64,000 nt of DNA from Opacimonas viscosa (GTDB taxonomy: Bacteria > Pseudomonadota > Gammaproteobacteria > Enterobacterales > Alteromonadaceae). Of the stretch, positions 55,757 to 64,000 are shown piece by piece (within the stretch, counting starts at the first letter, position 1; the number at the start of each line of letters is the position of its first letter). The position numbers and the translations under genes are program-made. Location of the stretch: the NCBI RefSeq assembly GCF_024199005.1, contig NZ_JANATA010000003.1:86450-150449 (forward strand). The letters are read 5' to 3'. The notes below the pieces were generated by a model. It was not told the DNA's origin. It ran no database searches and saw only the letters and a program-made list of their open reading frames with translations.

Positions 55757-58423
55757 ATGACTGACGTGAACTATTCAGACATCGATCCTCAAGAAACTCA
55801 AGAATGGCTTGAATCTTTAGAAGCCGTTTTAGAAGAGGAAGGTGTTGAGCGTGCACATTACCTATTAGAGTCTTTAATCGAAAAAGCTCGACGCAATGGT
55901 GCGCACTTACCTTACGATGCAACGACAGCGTATCTAAATACGATCCCACCAGGCCAAGAACCAACAATGCCTGGTGACCAAACGATTGAAACAAAAATCC
56001 GTAACGCGATTCGTTGGAACGCGATGATGATGGTATTACGTGGCTCTAAGAAAGATTTAGAGTTGGGTGGTCATATTTCTTCATTTGCTTCTTCTGCTAT
56101 GTTGTACGATGTTGGTTTTAACCATTTTTTCCGTGCCGCCAACGACAAAGACGGTGGTGACTACTTATTCGTCCAAGGTCACGTTTCTCCAGGCATCTAT
56201 TCTCGTGCATTTATTGAAGGTCGTCTTTCTGCAGGCCAGTTGGACAACTTCCGACAAGAAGTAGGCGGTGAAGGTCTATCTTCTTATCCTCACCCTAAGT
56301 TAATGCCTGACTTCTGGCAATTCCCAACAGTATCGATGGGCTTAGGCCCGATGCAAGCTATTTACTTAGCTCGCTATTTGAAATACCTAACGAACCGAGG
56401 CTTGAAAGATTGTTCTGAGCAACGTGTATGGTGTTTCATGGGTGATGGTGAAGTTGATGAGCCAGAATCACTAGGTGCTATTGGTTTGGCCGCTCGTGAA
56501 GGTTTAGATAACTTAACATTCGTGATCAACTGTAACTTACAACGCCTAGATGGTCCGGTCCGTGGTAACGGCAAAATTATCCAGGAGCTAGAAGGTACAT
56601 TCCGTGGAGCTGGCTGGGAAGTCTTTAAAGTCATTTGGGGACGTTATTGGGATCCACTGATTGCGCGTGACACAACTGGAAAATTACTTGATTTGATGAA
56701 CGAAACTGTTGACGGTGAGTACCAAAACTGTAAAGCGAATGGTGGTAAATACACCCGTGAAAACTTCTTCGGTAAATATCCAGAAGTTGAACAGATGGTT
56801 GCTAATATGTCCGACGATGACATCTGGCGCTTAAACCGCGGTGGTCATGACCCAGTTAAAGTTTATGCTGCATACAAAAAAGCAACAGAAACTAAAGGTC
56901 GTCCACAAGTCATCTTAGCCAAAACGGTGAAAGGTTATGGCATGGGTGAAGCGGGTGAAGGTAAAAACATCGCTCACAACGTGAAGAAAATGGATATCGA
57001 GGAAGTTAAACACTATCGTGACCGTTTCAATATCCCAGTCTCAGATGATGAAATTGGTGATTTACCGTATTACAAGTTCGAAGAAGATAGCCCTGAAATG
57101 AAGTATTTACGTGAAAAACGTGAAGCTTTACATGGTTATATGCCGGCGCGCTTGGCGAAGTCAACTCATGATCTGCCTGCTCCACCATTAAAATCGTTTG
57201 AAGCCATTACTAAAGGCTCTAACGGTCGAGAAATTTCTACCACAATGGCATTTGTTCGTGTTTTAACCGTTATGTTAAAAGATAAGCAAATGGGTAAAAA
57301 TGTGGTGCCAATCATACCAGATGAGGCACGTACTTTTGGGATGGAAGGTTTGTTCCGCCAAGTGGGTATTTATTCTAACTCTGGTCAGAAATATGTCCCT
57401 CAGGATAAAGACCAAGTTGCTTACTATCGCGAAGACAAAAAAGGTCAGGTACTCCAAGAAGGTATCAATGAGTTAGGCGCAATGTCATCTTTCGTGGCAG
57501 CAGGTACCTCATACTCTACTAACGATTTACCAATGCTTCCTGTGTATATCTATTACTCAATGTTCGGTTTCCAACGTATTGGTGATATGGCATGGGCAGC
57601 TGGTGATAGTCAATGTCGTGGTTTCCTTGTGGGTGGTACTGCTGGTAGAACAACATTGAATGGTGAAGGTTTACAACACCAAGATGGACACTCGCACATC
57701 CAGGCCGGCTTGATTCCAAACTGTGTCTCATATGACCCAACTTACGGTTATGAAGTCGCAGTGATTACGCAAGACGGTTGTCGTCGCATGTTAGAAGAAC
57801 AAGAAAATGTCTTCTATTACTTGACGGTGATGAATGAAAACTATGTTCAGCCGGAAATGCCGAAAGGTTGTGAAGAGGGCATTATCAAAGGTATTTATCT
57901 ATTAGATACCGTCGGTAAATCCAAGCGTCAGGTGAACCTACTTGGTTCAGGTACGATTCTTGAGCAAGTAAGAGCCGCTGCAACGTTATTAGCCGACAAG
58001 TTTGATGTCGCATCCAATGTATATTCTGCGACTTCATTCAATGAATTAGGCCGTGATGCGATTGACTGCGATCGTTACAACATGTTGCATCCAGAAGGTG
58101 AGCAACGCACTCCTTATATCACTCAAGTGTTAAGTGAAAGCCATGGTGGGCCGACAATCGCTGCTACTGATTATATCAAAGCATACGCGGAACAAGTTCG
58201 CGCAGCTGTACCTGGTGCATATAGAGTCTTAGGTACAGATGGTTACGGTCGTTCTGATAGCCGCGAAAACTTGCGTCGTCACTTCGAAGTAGATGCGAAT
58301 TACGTTGCGTTTGCCGCATTATACGAGTTAGCTAAAGCGGGAGATTTCCCGAAGAAAGATTTAGCAAAAGCCATTGAAACTCTCGGCATCGATGCTGACA
58401 AAATCAACCCACTTTACGCATAA
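55757..58423 (+). CDS. aceE: Pyruvate dehydrogenase E1 component (homodimeric)
   Basis: An 888-residue thiamine diphosphate enzyme that decarboxylates pyruvate. It is the single-chain E1 of the gammaproteobacterial type. The start DIDPQETQEWLESLEAVLEE is typical, the TPP site is FMGDGEVDEPESLGAIGLAA followed by VINCNLQRLDGPVRG, and the later blocks SYDPTYGYEVAVITQDGC-like and LGTDGYGRSDSRENLRRHFE are present. The length matches E. coli AceE (887). It is nine bases before aceF in the operon pdhR-aceE-aceF. Confidence 0.97.
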   Translation: MTDVNYSDIDPQETQEWLESLEAVLEEEGVERAHYLLESLIEKARRNGAHLPYDATTAYLNTIPPGQEPTMPGDQTIETKIRNAIRWNAMMMVLRGSKKDLELGGHISSFASSAMLYDVGFNHFFRAANDKDGGDYLFVQGHVSPGIYSRAFIEGRLSAGQLDNFRQEVGGEGLSSYPHPKLMPDFWQFPTVSMGLGPMQAIYLARYLKYLTNRGLKDCSEQRVWCFMGDGEVDEPESLGAIGLAAREGLDNLTFVINCNLQRLDGPVRGNGKIIQELEGTFRGAGWEVFKVIWGRYWDPLIARDTTGKLLDLMNETVDGEYQNCKANGGKYTRENFFGKYPEVEQMVANMSDDDIWRLNRGGHDPVKVYAAYKKATETKGRPQVILAKTVKGYGMGEAGEGKNIAHNVKKMDIEEVKHYRDRFNIPVSDDEIGDLPYYKFEEDSPEMKYLREKREALHGYMPARLAKSTHDLPAPPLKSFEAITKGSNGREISTTMAFVRVLTVMLKDKQMGKNVVPIIPDEARTFGMEGLFRQVGIYSNSGQKYVPQDKDQVAYYREDKKGQVLQEGINELGAMSSFVAAGTSYSTNDLPMLPVYIYYSMFGFQRIGDMAWAAGDSQCRGFLVGGTAGRTTLNGEGLQHQDGHSHIQAGLIPNCVSYDPTYGYEVAVITQDGCRRMLEEQENVFYYLTVMNENYVQPEMPKGCEEGIIKGIYLLDTVGKSKRQVNLLGSGTILEQVRAAATLLADKFDVASNVYSATSFNELGRDAIDCDRYNMLHPEGEQRTPYITQVLSESHGGPTIAATDYIKAYAEQVRAAVPGAYRVLGTDGYGRSDSRENLRRHFEVDANYVAFAALYELAKAGDFPKKDLAKAIETLGIDADKINPLYA

Positions 58424-58432
58424 GGAAACACG

Positions 58433-60388
58433 ATGTCTGATATTAAAGAAATCTTGGTCCCGGATTTAGGTGAAGATTCGGTTGAAGTCATTGAAATCTG
58501 CGTCGCAGTTGGTGACAACATTGATGCAGAAGATGCGATTGTGACTGTTGAAAGTGATAAAGCATCTATGGATATCCCAGCACCTTTCGGTGGTGCTGTG
58601 GCAGAAATTTGTGTGGCCGTTGGTGATAAAATTTCTGAAGGTACTTTACTCGCTAAATTATCTGCAGCAGCCGCAGAAACAGCAACAGAAGCACCAGCTC
58701 CAGTATCTGCAACACCTGAAGCGACTCCTGTAGCCGCAGTACCAGTGGTTGAATCTGCTGCAGCGGCTGGTAGTGAAACTATCCAAATTACTGTGCCTGA
58801 TATTGGCGGTGATACGGACGTTGACGTCATCGAAGTATTAGTAGCTGTAGGTGATACGATTGCAGAAGAAGACGGTCTGATTACCTTGGAAACAGATAAA
58901 GCAACCATGGATGTTCCAGCACCTCAAAGCGGTGTTGTAAAAGCGATTCATACTAATGTCGGTGATAAAGTGTCCGAAGGTAGTTTAGTCATAGACCTTG
59001 AAGTTGCTGGCAGTACGTCGGTAGCCGCGCCAGTTGTCGAAGCTGCACCTGCAGCAACGCCTGCGGCAGCTGCTCCAGTTGCCAATGAAACTGTGCAGGT
59101 AAAAGTACCAGATATTGGTGGTGATACAGATGTTGATGTCATTGAGGTGTTAGTCGCAGTAGGTGACACAATCGCTGAAGAAGATGGCTTGATTACATTA
59201 GAGACCGATAAAGCCACGATGGATGTGCCTGCACCACAAGGCGGAGTCGTTAAAGCTATTCATGCTAATGTCGGAGATAAAGTTTCTGAGGGTAGTTTAG
59301 TTATTGATTTGGCAGTGGCTGGCAGTGCGCCAGTAGCAGCCCCAGCGGAGGTTGCTCCGGCAACACCAGCTCCAGTAACAACAGCCCCAGCACCAGCTCC
59401 AGCAGCGAAAGCGCCACCCGTTCCACATCATCCTTCTGCGGGTGACAAGAACTCCTCAGGCAAAGTATATGCATCGCCTTCTATTCGACGTTTAGCACGT
59501 GAGTTCGGTGTTGAGCTTGGTTTAGTTAAAGGGACAGGAAATAAAGGACGTATTCTGAAAGAAGATGTTCAGTCTTTTGTGAAATATGAATTATCACGTC
59601 CGAAGATGACTGCAGCATCCGCTACTACAGCCGGTGAAGGTGGTTTACAAGTATTAGCTGCACCCAAAGTTGATTTTAGCAAGTTTGGTGAAATAGAAGA
59701 AAAGCCATTAACGCGAATTCAAAAAATCTCAGGACCAAACTTACATCGGAACTGGGTCACAATTCCACATGTTACTCAGTTTGAAGAAGCTGATATCACT
59801 GATATGGAAGCGTTCCGTAAAGAACAGAACGTAGTGGCTGAGAAACGTAAGTTAGGTTTCAAGATCACGCCTTTGGTCTTTATGATGAAAGCGGTAGCAG
59901 ATGCGCTTCAAGCATATCCAACATTTAACGCTTCGCTGTCTGCAGATGGTGAAAACTTAATTCTGAAAAAGTATTTCCATATCGGTATTGCTGTAGACAC
60001 TCCAAATGGTCTCGTTGTGCCAGTTGTGCGTGACGTAGATAAAAAAGGTTTCCATGAATTGTCGAAAGAATTGATGGAAATCAGTGTTAAAGCCCGAGAC
60101 GGCAAGTTAAAAGCTGCAGACATGCAAGGTTCATGTTTCACGATTTCATCTTTGGGTGGGATTGGTGGTACTGCATTTACCCCTATTGTTAATGCGCCAG
60201 ATGTTGCCATACTAGGTGTATCTAAGAGTGAGATAAAACCAAAGTGGAATGGTAAAGACTTTGAACCAAGGTTAATGTTGCCATTATCATTATCATACGA
60301 CCATCGTGTGATTGATGGGGCTTTAGCTGCACGTTTTGCTGTACATATTAAGAATGTACTTGGCGATTTACGCCAGATTCTTTTATAA
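58433..60388 (+). CDS. aceF: Dihydrolipoamide acetyltransferase E2 with three lipoyl domains
   Basis: A 651-residue core of the pyruvate dehydrogenase complex. There are three lipoyl domains with lysines K43 (ESDKASMD), K156 and K260 (both ETDKATMD), joined by Ala/Pro-rich linkers. The peripheral subunit-binding domain follows ([17 protein letters not shown] to [12 protein letters not shown]), then the catalytic domain with the His and Asp of [15 protein letters not shown] at the end. The second and third lipoyl domains differ at only six of about 80 residues, though their codons differ at many positions. Gene order is aceE-aceF-lpd. Confidence 0.97.
   Translation: MSDIKEILVPDLGEDSVEVIEICVAVGDNIDAEDAIVTVESDKASMDIPAPFGGAVAEICVAVGDKISEGTLLAKLSAAAAETATEAPAPVSATPEATPVAAVPVVESAAAAGSETIQITVPDIGGDTDVDVIEVLVAVGDTIAEEDGLITLETDKATMDVPAPQSGVVKAIHTNVGDKVSEGSLVIDLEVAGSTSVAAPVVEAAPAATPAAAAPVANETVQVKVPDIGGDTDVDVIEVLVAVGDTIAEEDGLITLETDKATMDVPAPQGGVVKAIHANVGDKVSEGSLVIDLAVAGSAPVAAPAEVAPATPAPVTTAPAPAPAAKAPPVPHHPSAGDKNSSGKVYASPSIRRLAREFGVELGLVKGTGNKGRILKEDVQSFVKYELSRPKMTAASATTAGEGGLQVLAAPKVDFSKFGEIEEKPLTRIQKISGPNLHRNWVTIPHVTQFEEADITDMEAFRKEQNVVAEKRKLGFKITPLVFMMKAVADALQAYPTFNASLSADGENLILKKYFHIGIAVDTPNGLVVPVVRDVDKKGFHELSKELMEISVKARDGKLKAADMQGSCFTISSLGGIGGTAFTPIVNAPDVAILGVSKSEIKPKWNGKDFEPRLMLPLSLSYDHRVIDGALAARFAVHIKNVLGDLRQILL
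58775..59326 (+). repeat. Near-identical tandem lipoyl-domain repeats in aceF
   Basis: Two protein-level repeats, about 58775-59014 and 59087-59326, encode lipoyl domains 2 and 3 (six differences in 80 residues). In the identical 40-residue core around [16 protein letters not shown] more than half of the codons differ silently. Confidence 0.85.
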
Positions 60389-60418
60389 GTCACTAAAACT
60401 TACTAAAGAATGCGATTT

Positions 60419-60453
60419 CGACCCAAAATCTTAATTGTGAGAATTTTGGGTCG
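60419..60453. repeat. Inverted repeat between aceF and lpd
   Basis: CGACCCAAAAT (60419-60429) is the exact reverse complement of ATTTTGGGTCG (60443-60453) with a 13-base loop. It stands 31 bases after the aceF stop and 114 before the lpd start. No T-run follows, so it is not a textbook terminator; it may reduce or stabilise read-through into lpd. Confidence 0.7.
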
Positions 60454-60567
60454 ATATATTAAATATATTGAAATTTAACGGATTATTTGACTTATCTACT
60501 TTATTCACAATAACACGAGTGGGTAAAATATCACCGTTACTCTACAACTAAGACATTTGAGGTCAAA

Positions 60568-61989
60568 ATGAGCGAAATAAAGACGCAACTAGTAGTACTA
60601 GGCGCAGGTCCAGGTGGTTATTCAGCAGCTTTCCGTGCGGCTGATTTAGGTATTGATACAGTACTTGTTGATGCAAGAGCTACTTTAGGTGGTGTTTGTT
60701 TAAACGTGGGTTGTATTCCATCTAAAGCACTGTTGCATGTAGCAAAAGTTATTGAAGAAGCAAAACATTTATCTGCAAACGGTGTTTCGTTTGGTGAGCC
60801 TCAAATTGATTTAGATAAAGTTCGTGCGTGGAAAGACAGTGTTGTTAGCCAATTGACTAAAGGCCTAGGCGGCATGTCAAAAATGCGTAAGGTGCAACAT
60901 GTACAAGGTTACGGCAAATTCACAGGCTCAAATACGCTTGTTGTTGAAGGCGATGCCGGAACGACTACGATTAACTTTGACAATGCAATTATTGCTGCAG
61001 GTTCAGAGCCGGTCAGTTTACCATTCATTCCAGAAGACGATCGTGTGATTGATTCTACTGGTGCCTTAGAGATGAAAGACATCCCTCAGAAAATGCTTAT
61101 CCTAGGCGGTGGTATCATCGGCCTGGAAATGGGCACAGTATACAATGCGCTAGGCTCGCAAATTGACGTAGTTGAATTCTTAGACCAGTTAATTCCAGCT
61201 GCGGATAAAGACATCATTAAAGTCTACATGAAAACTATCAAAAACAAGTTCAACACTATGTTAGAAACGAAAGTAACAGGTGTAGAAGCAAAAGAAGATG
61301 GTTTATATGTTACATTTGAGGGGAAAAAAGCCCCTGCAGAACCTGTACGTTATGACAAAGTATTAGTGGCAGTTGGCCGTCGTCCAAACGGTTCACTAGT
61401 AGCAGCAGAAGCAGCAGGCGTTAATGTTGATGAGCGTGGTTTCATTGCGGTTGATAAGCAAATGAAAACTAACGTTCCACATATCTTTGCTATTGGTGAT
61501 TTAGTGGGTCAACCTATGCTTGCGCATAAAGCGGTTCATGAAGGTCATGTAGCAGCAGAAGTGATCGCAGGTAAGAAGCACTTCTTTGATCCTCGTTGTA
61601 TTCCTTCAGTGGCGTATACTGAGCCAGAAGTTGCTTGGGTTGGTTTAACTGAAAAAGAAGCTAAAGCAGAAGGCATCAACTATGAAGTTGCTTCTTTCCC
61701 TTGGGCTGCATCAGGTCGAGCCATCGCATCAGCAGCAACAGACGGTTTGACGAAAATGATTTTTGAAAAAGACTCTGGTCGTGTTATCGGTGGTGCAATC
61801 ATCGGTACCAATGCAGGTGAAATGTTAGGTGAGATCGGCTTAGCGATTGAGATGGGTGCTGATGCCGAAGATTTAGCATTAACTATTCACGCTCACCCAA
61901 CACTGAATGAATCAATTGGTCTTGCTGCAGAAGTATTCGAAGGTAGCATTACTGATATGCCTAATCCAAAGGCTGTCAAAAAGAAGTAA
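60568..61989 (+). CDS. lpd: Dihydrolipoamide dehydrogenase (E3)
   Basis: A 473-residue FAD disulfide oxidoreductase shared by the pyruvate and 2-oxoglutarate dehydrogenase complexes. FAD site VVLGAGPGGYSAAFRAADLG, redox pair in GGVCLNVGCIPSKALLH, NAD site ILGGGIIGLEMGTVY, FAD second site HIFAIGDLVGQPML and the active-site His-Glu in HAHPTLNESIG. Length is that of E. coli Lpd (474). It is separated from aceF by 179 bases with an inverted repeat, and ends in a strong terminator. Confidence 0.97.
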   Translation: MSEIKTQLVVLGAGPGGYSAAFRAADLGIDTVLVDARATLGGVCLNVGCIPSKALLHVAKVIEEAKHLSANGVSFGEPQIDLDKVRAWKDSVVSQLTKGLGGMSKMRKVQHVQGYGKFTGSNTLVVEGDAGTTTINFDNAIIAAGSEPVSLPFIPEDDRVIDSTGALEMKDIPQKMLILGGGIIGLEMGTVYNALGSQIDVVEFLDQLIPAADKDIIKVYMKTIKNKFNTMLETKVTGVEAKEDGLYVTFEGKKAPAEPVRYDKVLVAVGRRPNGSLVAAEAAGVNVDERGFIAVDKQMKTNVPHIFAIGDLVGQPMLAHKAVHEGHVAAEVIAGKKHFFDPRCIPSVAYTEPEVAWVGLTEKEAKAEGINYEVASFPWAASGRAIASAATDGLTKMIFEKDSGRVIGGAIIGTNAGEMLGEIGLAIEMGADAEDLALTIHAHPTLNESIGLAAEVFEGSITDMPNPKAVKKK

Positions 61990-62017
61990 GTCACTAACTT
62001 CTTGATGAGCTAAACAA

Positions 62018-62050
62018 AGCCAGTGTGTATCTCTCATACTGGCTTTTTTA
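62018..62050 (+). terminator. Intrinsic terminator after lpd
   Basis: AGCCAGTGTG (62018-62027) pairs with CATACTGGCT (62035-62044), with one G-T pair, around a seven-base loop, followed by seven T (62044-62050). Confidence 0.9.
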
Positions 62051-62152
62051 TTGGCTTCAATTGGTTTATCGTATCCGTCCGGTAAACCCCGTCTAGCAAC
62101 ACCATAATCTGTGTTTGATAATCCAGCCTCTGCATATATATGGAGCTTTGAT

Positions 62153-62272
62153 ATGGTAAAACGTCGTCCCAGAAAATCTATCGAACAATGGAAAGCCATT
62201 ATTGCCGATCAACAAGCTAGTGGTCTATCGCGGCTTGAGTATTGCCTCAAGCATGACATTCATAATTGCTAA
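62153..62272 (+). pseudogene. Remnant of IS66-type accessory gene tnpA
   Basis: A 39-codon ORF with a ribosome site TGGAG. Its sequence KRRPRKSIEQWKAIIADQQA then SGLSRLEYCLKHDI matches the N-terminal part of the IS66 family TnpA accessory protein (E-Q-W-x-x-L-I-x-x-Q-x-A-S-G-L-S pattern). It stops after HDIHNC, where the full protein continues for roughly 60 or more residues. No tnpB or transposase lies nearby and no terminal inverted repeats were found, so this is a broken mobile-element scrap. It marks the start of the accessory patch after lpd. Confidence 0.7.
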
Positions 62273-62280
62273 AAACTCAA

Positions 62281-62298
62281 AACCCGCCGGAGCGGGTT
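62281..62298 (-). terminator. Terminator after the lipoprotein gene
   Basis: AACCCGC (62281-62287) and GCGGGTT (62292-62298) form a seven-base stem with loop CGGA. On the minus strand a short T-rich stretch follows, fitting the end of the lipoprotein transcript. Confidence 0.75.
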
Positions 62299-62303
62299 TT
62301 GTT

Positions 62304-62735
62304 TCAATTATCTTTTTTTGAAACAGATGTTTTGGGATCTATTTCGTTAAAGTTAAGATTAAATCGCACATAGAGTGTACTCAATAAGCCATCTGTCAAT
62401 TCACTTAATCGCACATCGGTAATACTTTTACTCTTGATCGAACCCACGGACAAAACTGATGCAACACCAACATTTGTAATAGTTAATATCACGTCATCAT
62501 TGTAGTAATAAGCAATAAAAAAAGCATCGTCACCCATACTAAGTGTTTTCATGTTTCTAGGAGGTTTGTCGAAAACGGTTAATTCATTTTCACTTGCAAA
62601 TTCTTTAACTGCCTTTTCGATATCCTCAAGTTGAGATGTCCCAATATCTGCTCGGTGATAAGACATATATTCCTGACTACTTCCGCCACAAGCGGTGAGC
62701 AAACAAAGTAACAACAAAAGCGGATAAAATTTCAT
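62304..62735 (-). CDS. Lipoprotein of unknown function, downstream of Rhs protein
   Basis: A 143-residue protein with signal peptide and lipobox LLTAC (Cys16), so it should be lipidated and anchored in the membrane. The mature part has no recognised family: about 120 residues with charged, mixed alpha/beta character (GTSQLEDIEKAVKEFASE, ITNVGVASVLSVGS, ITDVRLSELTDGLL). It begins only eight bases after the end of the rhs gene on the same strand. Genes directly after an Rhs C-terminus are often cognate immunity proteins, but lipidated immunity proteins are the less common kind, so the assignment is inference. Confidence 0.6.
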   Translation of the reverse strand: MKFYPLLLLLCLLTACGGSSQEYMSYHRADIGTSQLEDIEKAVKEFASENELTVFDKPPRNMKTLSMGDDAFFIAYYYNDDVILTITNVGVASVLSVGSIKSKSITDVRLSELTDGLLSTLYVRFNLNFNEIDPKTSVSKKDN

Positions 62736-62743
62736 GTTAGTCC

Positions 62744-64000
62744 TCAGAAACCATATTTTCTAACTACTTGAGATACTCCGGGCCTAAAGAGAACCTGACC
62801 AGCAGTATTGTTGAAGCCCGGTGCCCAGCCACTTCCTGTACCAGTGACCTCATAAAACAAGTTACCATCTTCGAAATAGACTCTATGTGTTACATCTCCG
62901 GGATGGAAATTGTGTCCATCAAGAACGACATTTACGGACATTCGTTGATCAGGGAACTCAATATGAATTATAGGTTGGTTCCCTAATGGTCTAGGAATAC
63001 CATCAATCAAGTTCTTAGGTCCAGACCCCAAGTCTCCATCATGAAATGGAACGTCATTGTTATTAACATCTTCAAAAATACTATCCGCCAATTGAGCATT
63101 ACAAGCTGCCTGACTTTCACTACAAATTCGCCCTTTTATGGAGTACTCATGATAGTCACCATCTGTACTGGATGTTTGTCTTATCCGACTATTAACGAAC
63201 CTATTTCTCTTTCTTGCATTTGACGCCTCAGCATTAAACAACTGGGCTATTGCTGCTGTAGAAGCGCCATTACCAAACTTTCCACCAGATATCTTTGAAG
63301 CAGTACCGCCAATCACTGCCGCAATGGTTGTTCTGCCAATAACTGCTCCAGTACTTACATCATTGTAATTGAATCCAGCATTAGACATAGCAAACTTGCT
63401 GAAGCCAGCAGAGAAAAATCCATGACCGAATTTGCCACCAGATAAGACAGAAATGACTCCTCCCGTAAACGCATGTGTACCAATATGGCCAATTCCCCCA
63501 GCTTCAAAAAACCCTCCAGCTCCCTCTGTGAACGCCCCACCTATATGATGAAATGCTGCGCCACTGAACGCTCCTATTAATGCACCTTTAAGACTACCAG
63601 TAGCCACCCCACCTGTTCCGAATCCAAATAGGGCCGCATGCCAACCCGATGCTAAGGTCCATTCCCAGACTCCCGGTATGGCAAGCAGTGCTATACCTAG
63701 TAGCGGCGCAAAATCACCCAACGCTTTGTTTAACTTCTTAAATAGAGATTTAAAGAAGTAACCAGACGGATCAGTATAGCTCATTGGGTTGTTCAGAACA
63801 TATGAGTAACGATTATAGTTCTGGCTGTTATTGGGCGCTTGAACAAACGGATCAGCCTGCATGAACCTACCCAAGCTCGCATCATATATCCGCCCGCCCA
63901 TATGCACAATACCCACATCATTTAGACTATGGTGCCCAGTATAGTCTTGATGCGACGGTGCATGGTAAATTGCTTGTGCAAACAGCGAGTGAGTGGATAA
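62744..64000 (-). CDS. Rhs repeat-associated core protein, C-terminal part (5' end outside window)
   Basis: The frame is open to the window edge. The visible 418 codons begin with the Rhs core end: HHSLNDVGIVHMGGRIYDAS, LGRFMQADPFVQAP and NRYSYVLNNPMSYTDPSGY. After DPSGY comes a glycine- and alanine-rich hydrophobic region of about 170 residues with a repeated S-G-G-K-F-G-x-G motif, then a polar variable tail of about 150 residues starting near NAEASNARKRNRF. Rhs and related proteins often carry a toxin in such a tail. The tail (with HIEFPDQRMSVNVVLDGHNF and GSGWAPGFNNTAGQVLFRPG) matches no toxin family I can name. It is followed after eight bases by a lipoprotein gene. Confidence 0.88.
   Translation of the reverse strand, partial: LSTHSLFAQAIYHAPSHQDYTGHHSLNDVGIVHMGGRIYDASLGRFMQADPFVQAPNNSQNYNRYSYVLNNPMSYTDPSGYFFKSLFKKLNKALGDFAPLLGIALLAIPGVWEWTLASGWHAALFGFGTGGVATGSLKGALIGAFSGAAFHHIGGAFTEGAGGFFEAGGIGHIGTHAFTGGVISVLSGGKFGHGFFSAGFSKFAMSNAGFNYNDVSTGAVIGRTTIAAVIGGTASKISGGKFGNGASTAAIAQLFNAEASNARKRNRFVNSRIRQTSSTDGDYHEYSIKGRICSESQAACNAQLADSIFEDVNNNDVPFHDGDLGSGPKNLIDGIPRPLGNQPIIHIEFPDQRMSVNVVLDGHNFHPGDVTHRVYFEDGNLFYEVTGTGSGWAPGFNNTAGQVLFRPGVSQVVRKYGF

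Noticed and set aside
60419..60453. Intrinsic terminator between aceF and lpd
   Set aside because: The stem is strong but no T-run follows on either strand; kept only as an inverted repeat.
1..64000. CRISPR arrays, tRNA or rRNA genes, prophage
   Set aside because: No regular repeat-spacer pattern, cloverleaf-like sequences or phage genes were seen by eye; a tRNA scan would be the formal test.

Overview
The window is a 64 kb piece of chromosome from a moderately AT-rich gammaproteobacterium. Gene order points to the Alteromonadales: rsmE-gshB-yqgE-ruvX beside pilU, metK facing tkt-epd-pgk, a dcw cluster running into lpxC, an M23 peptidase, secA and mutT, then the yacG-zapD-coaE-pilD-pilC block and nadC facing ampD-ampE-pdhR-aceEF-lpd. 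A periplasmic GH97 glucosidase, a SapC-family protein and the PEP-CTERM regulators PrsK/PrsR fit a marine polysaccharide user. The genus cannot be fixed from this sequence. Nearly all of the window is coding. No rRNA, tRNA, CRISPR array, intact insertion sequence or prophage was seen.

Layout. 1-3.5 kb: the 3' end of pilU, a DUF2007 zinc-ribbon protein, and the leftward operon rsmE-gshB-yqgE-ruvX. 3.5-9.4 kb: a small membrane ORF, an MscS channel, an M48 lipoprotein protease, a GH97 enzyme, and metK under a well-formed MetJ operator. 9.8-15.2 kb: central carbon genes tkt-epd-pgk, then a class I aldolase. 15.3-20.2 kb: polyphosphate genes ppk-ppx (leftward) and oxyR. 20.2-29 kb: a GAF-PAS kinase-like protein lacking the phospho-accepting His, a FabH-like synthase, prsK-prsR with a secreted hydrolase and a small membrane protein, and a SapC homologue ending in a terminator. 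29.3-42.7 kb: the division and cell-wall cluster mraZ-rsmH-ftsL-ftsI-murF-mraY-ftsW-murG-ddl-ftsQ-ftsA-ftsZ-lpxC. 42.8-46.9 kb: M23 peptidase, secA, mutT. 46.9-53.3 kb (leftward): aspartoacylase family, yacG, zapD, coaE, pilD, pilC, pilA, nadC. 53.4-62 kb: ampD-ampE, then pdhR-aceE-aceF-lpd. 62-64 kb: an accessory patch with an IS66 tnpA remnant, a lipoprotein and the C-terminal end of an Rhs protein that runs off the window.

How the genes work together. The dcw block supplies peptidoglycan precursors (murF, mraY, murG, ddl), septal synthesis (ftsI, ftsW) and the divisome (ftsL, ftsQ, ftsA, ftsZ). lpxC links this to lipid A, and ampD/ampE to wall recycling. tkt-epd-pgk-fda covers the pentose phosphate/glycolysis junction and the route to pyridoxal phosphate. 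pdhR-aceEF-lpd takes pyruvate to acetyl-CoA under a PdhR box. pilU, pilA, pilC and pilD are type IV pilus parts.

The most unusual feature is what is missing. The dcw cluster has no murE, murD or murC: their usual places (ftsI/murF, mraY/ftsW, murG/ddl) are closed to gaps of 5 and 7 bases or a 4-base overlap. pilB is likewise absent between pilA and pilC. The Rhs C-terminus with its adjacent lipoprotein is the best candidate for an undescribed toxin-immunity pair. Several operators are visible (MetJ, MraZ, PdhR), as is a strong lpxC promoter, together with several unexplained inverted and tandem repeats.
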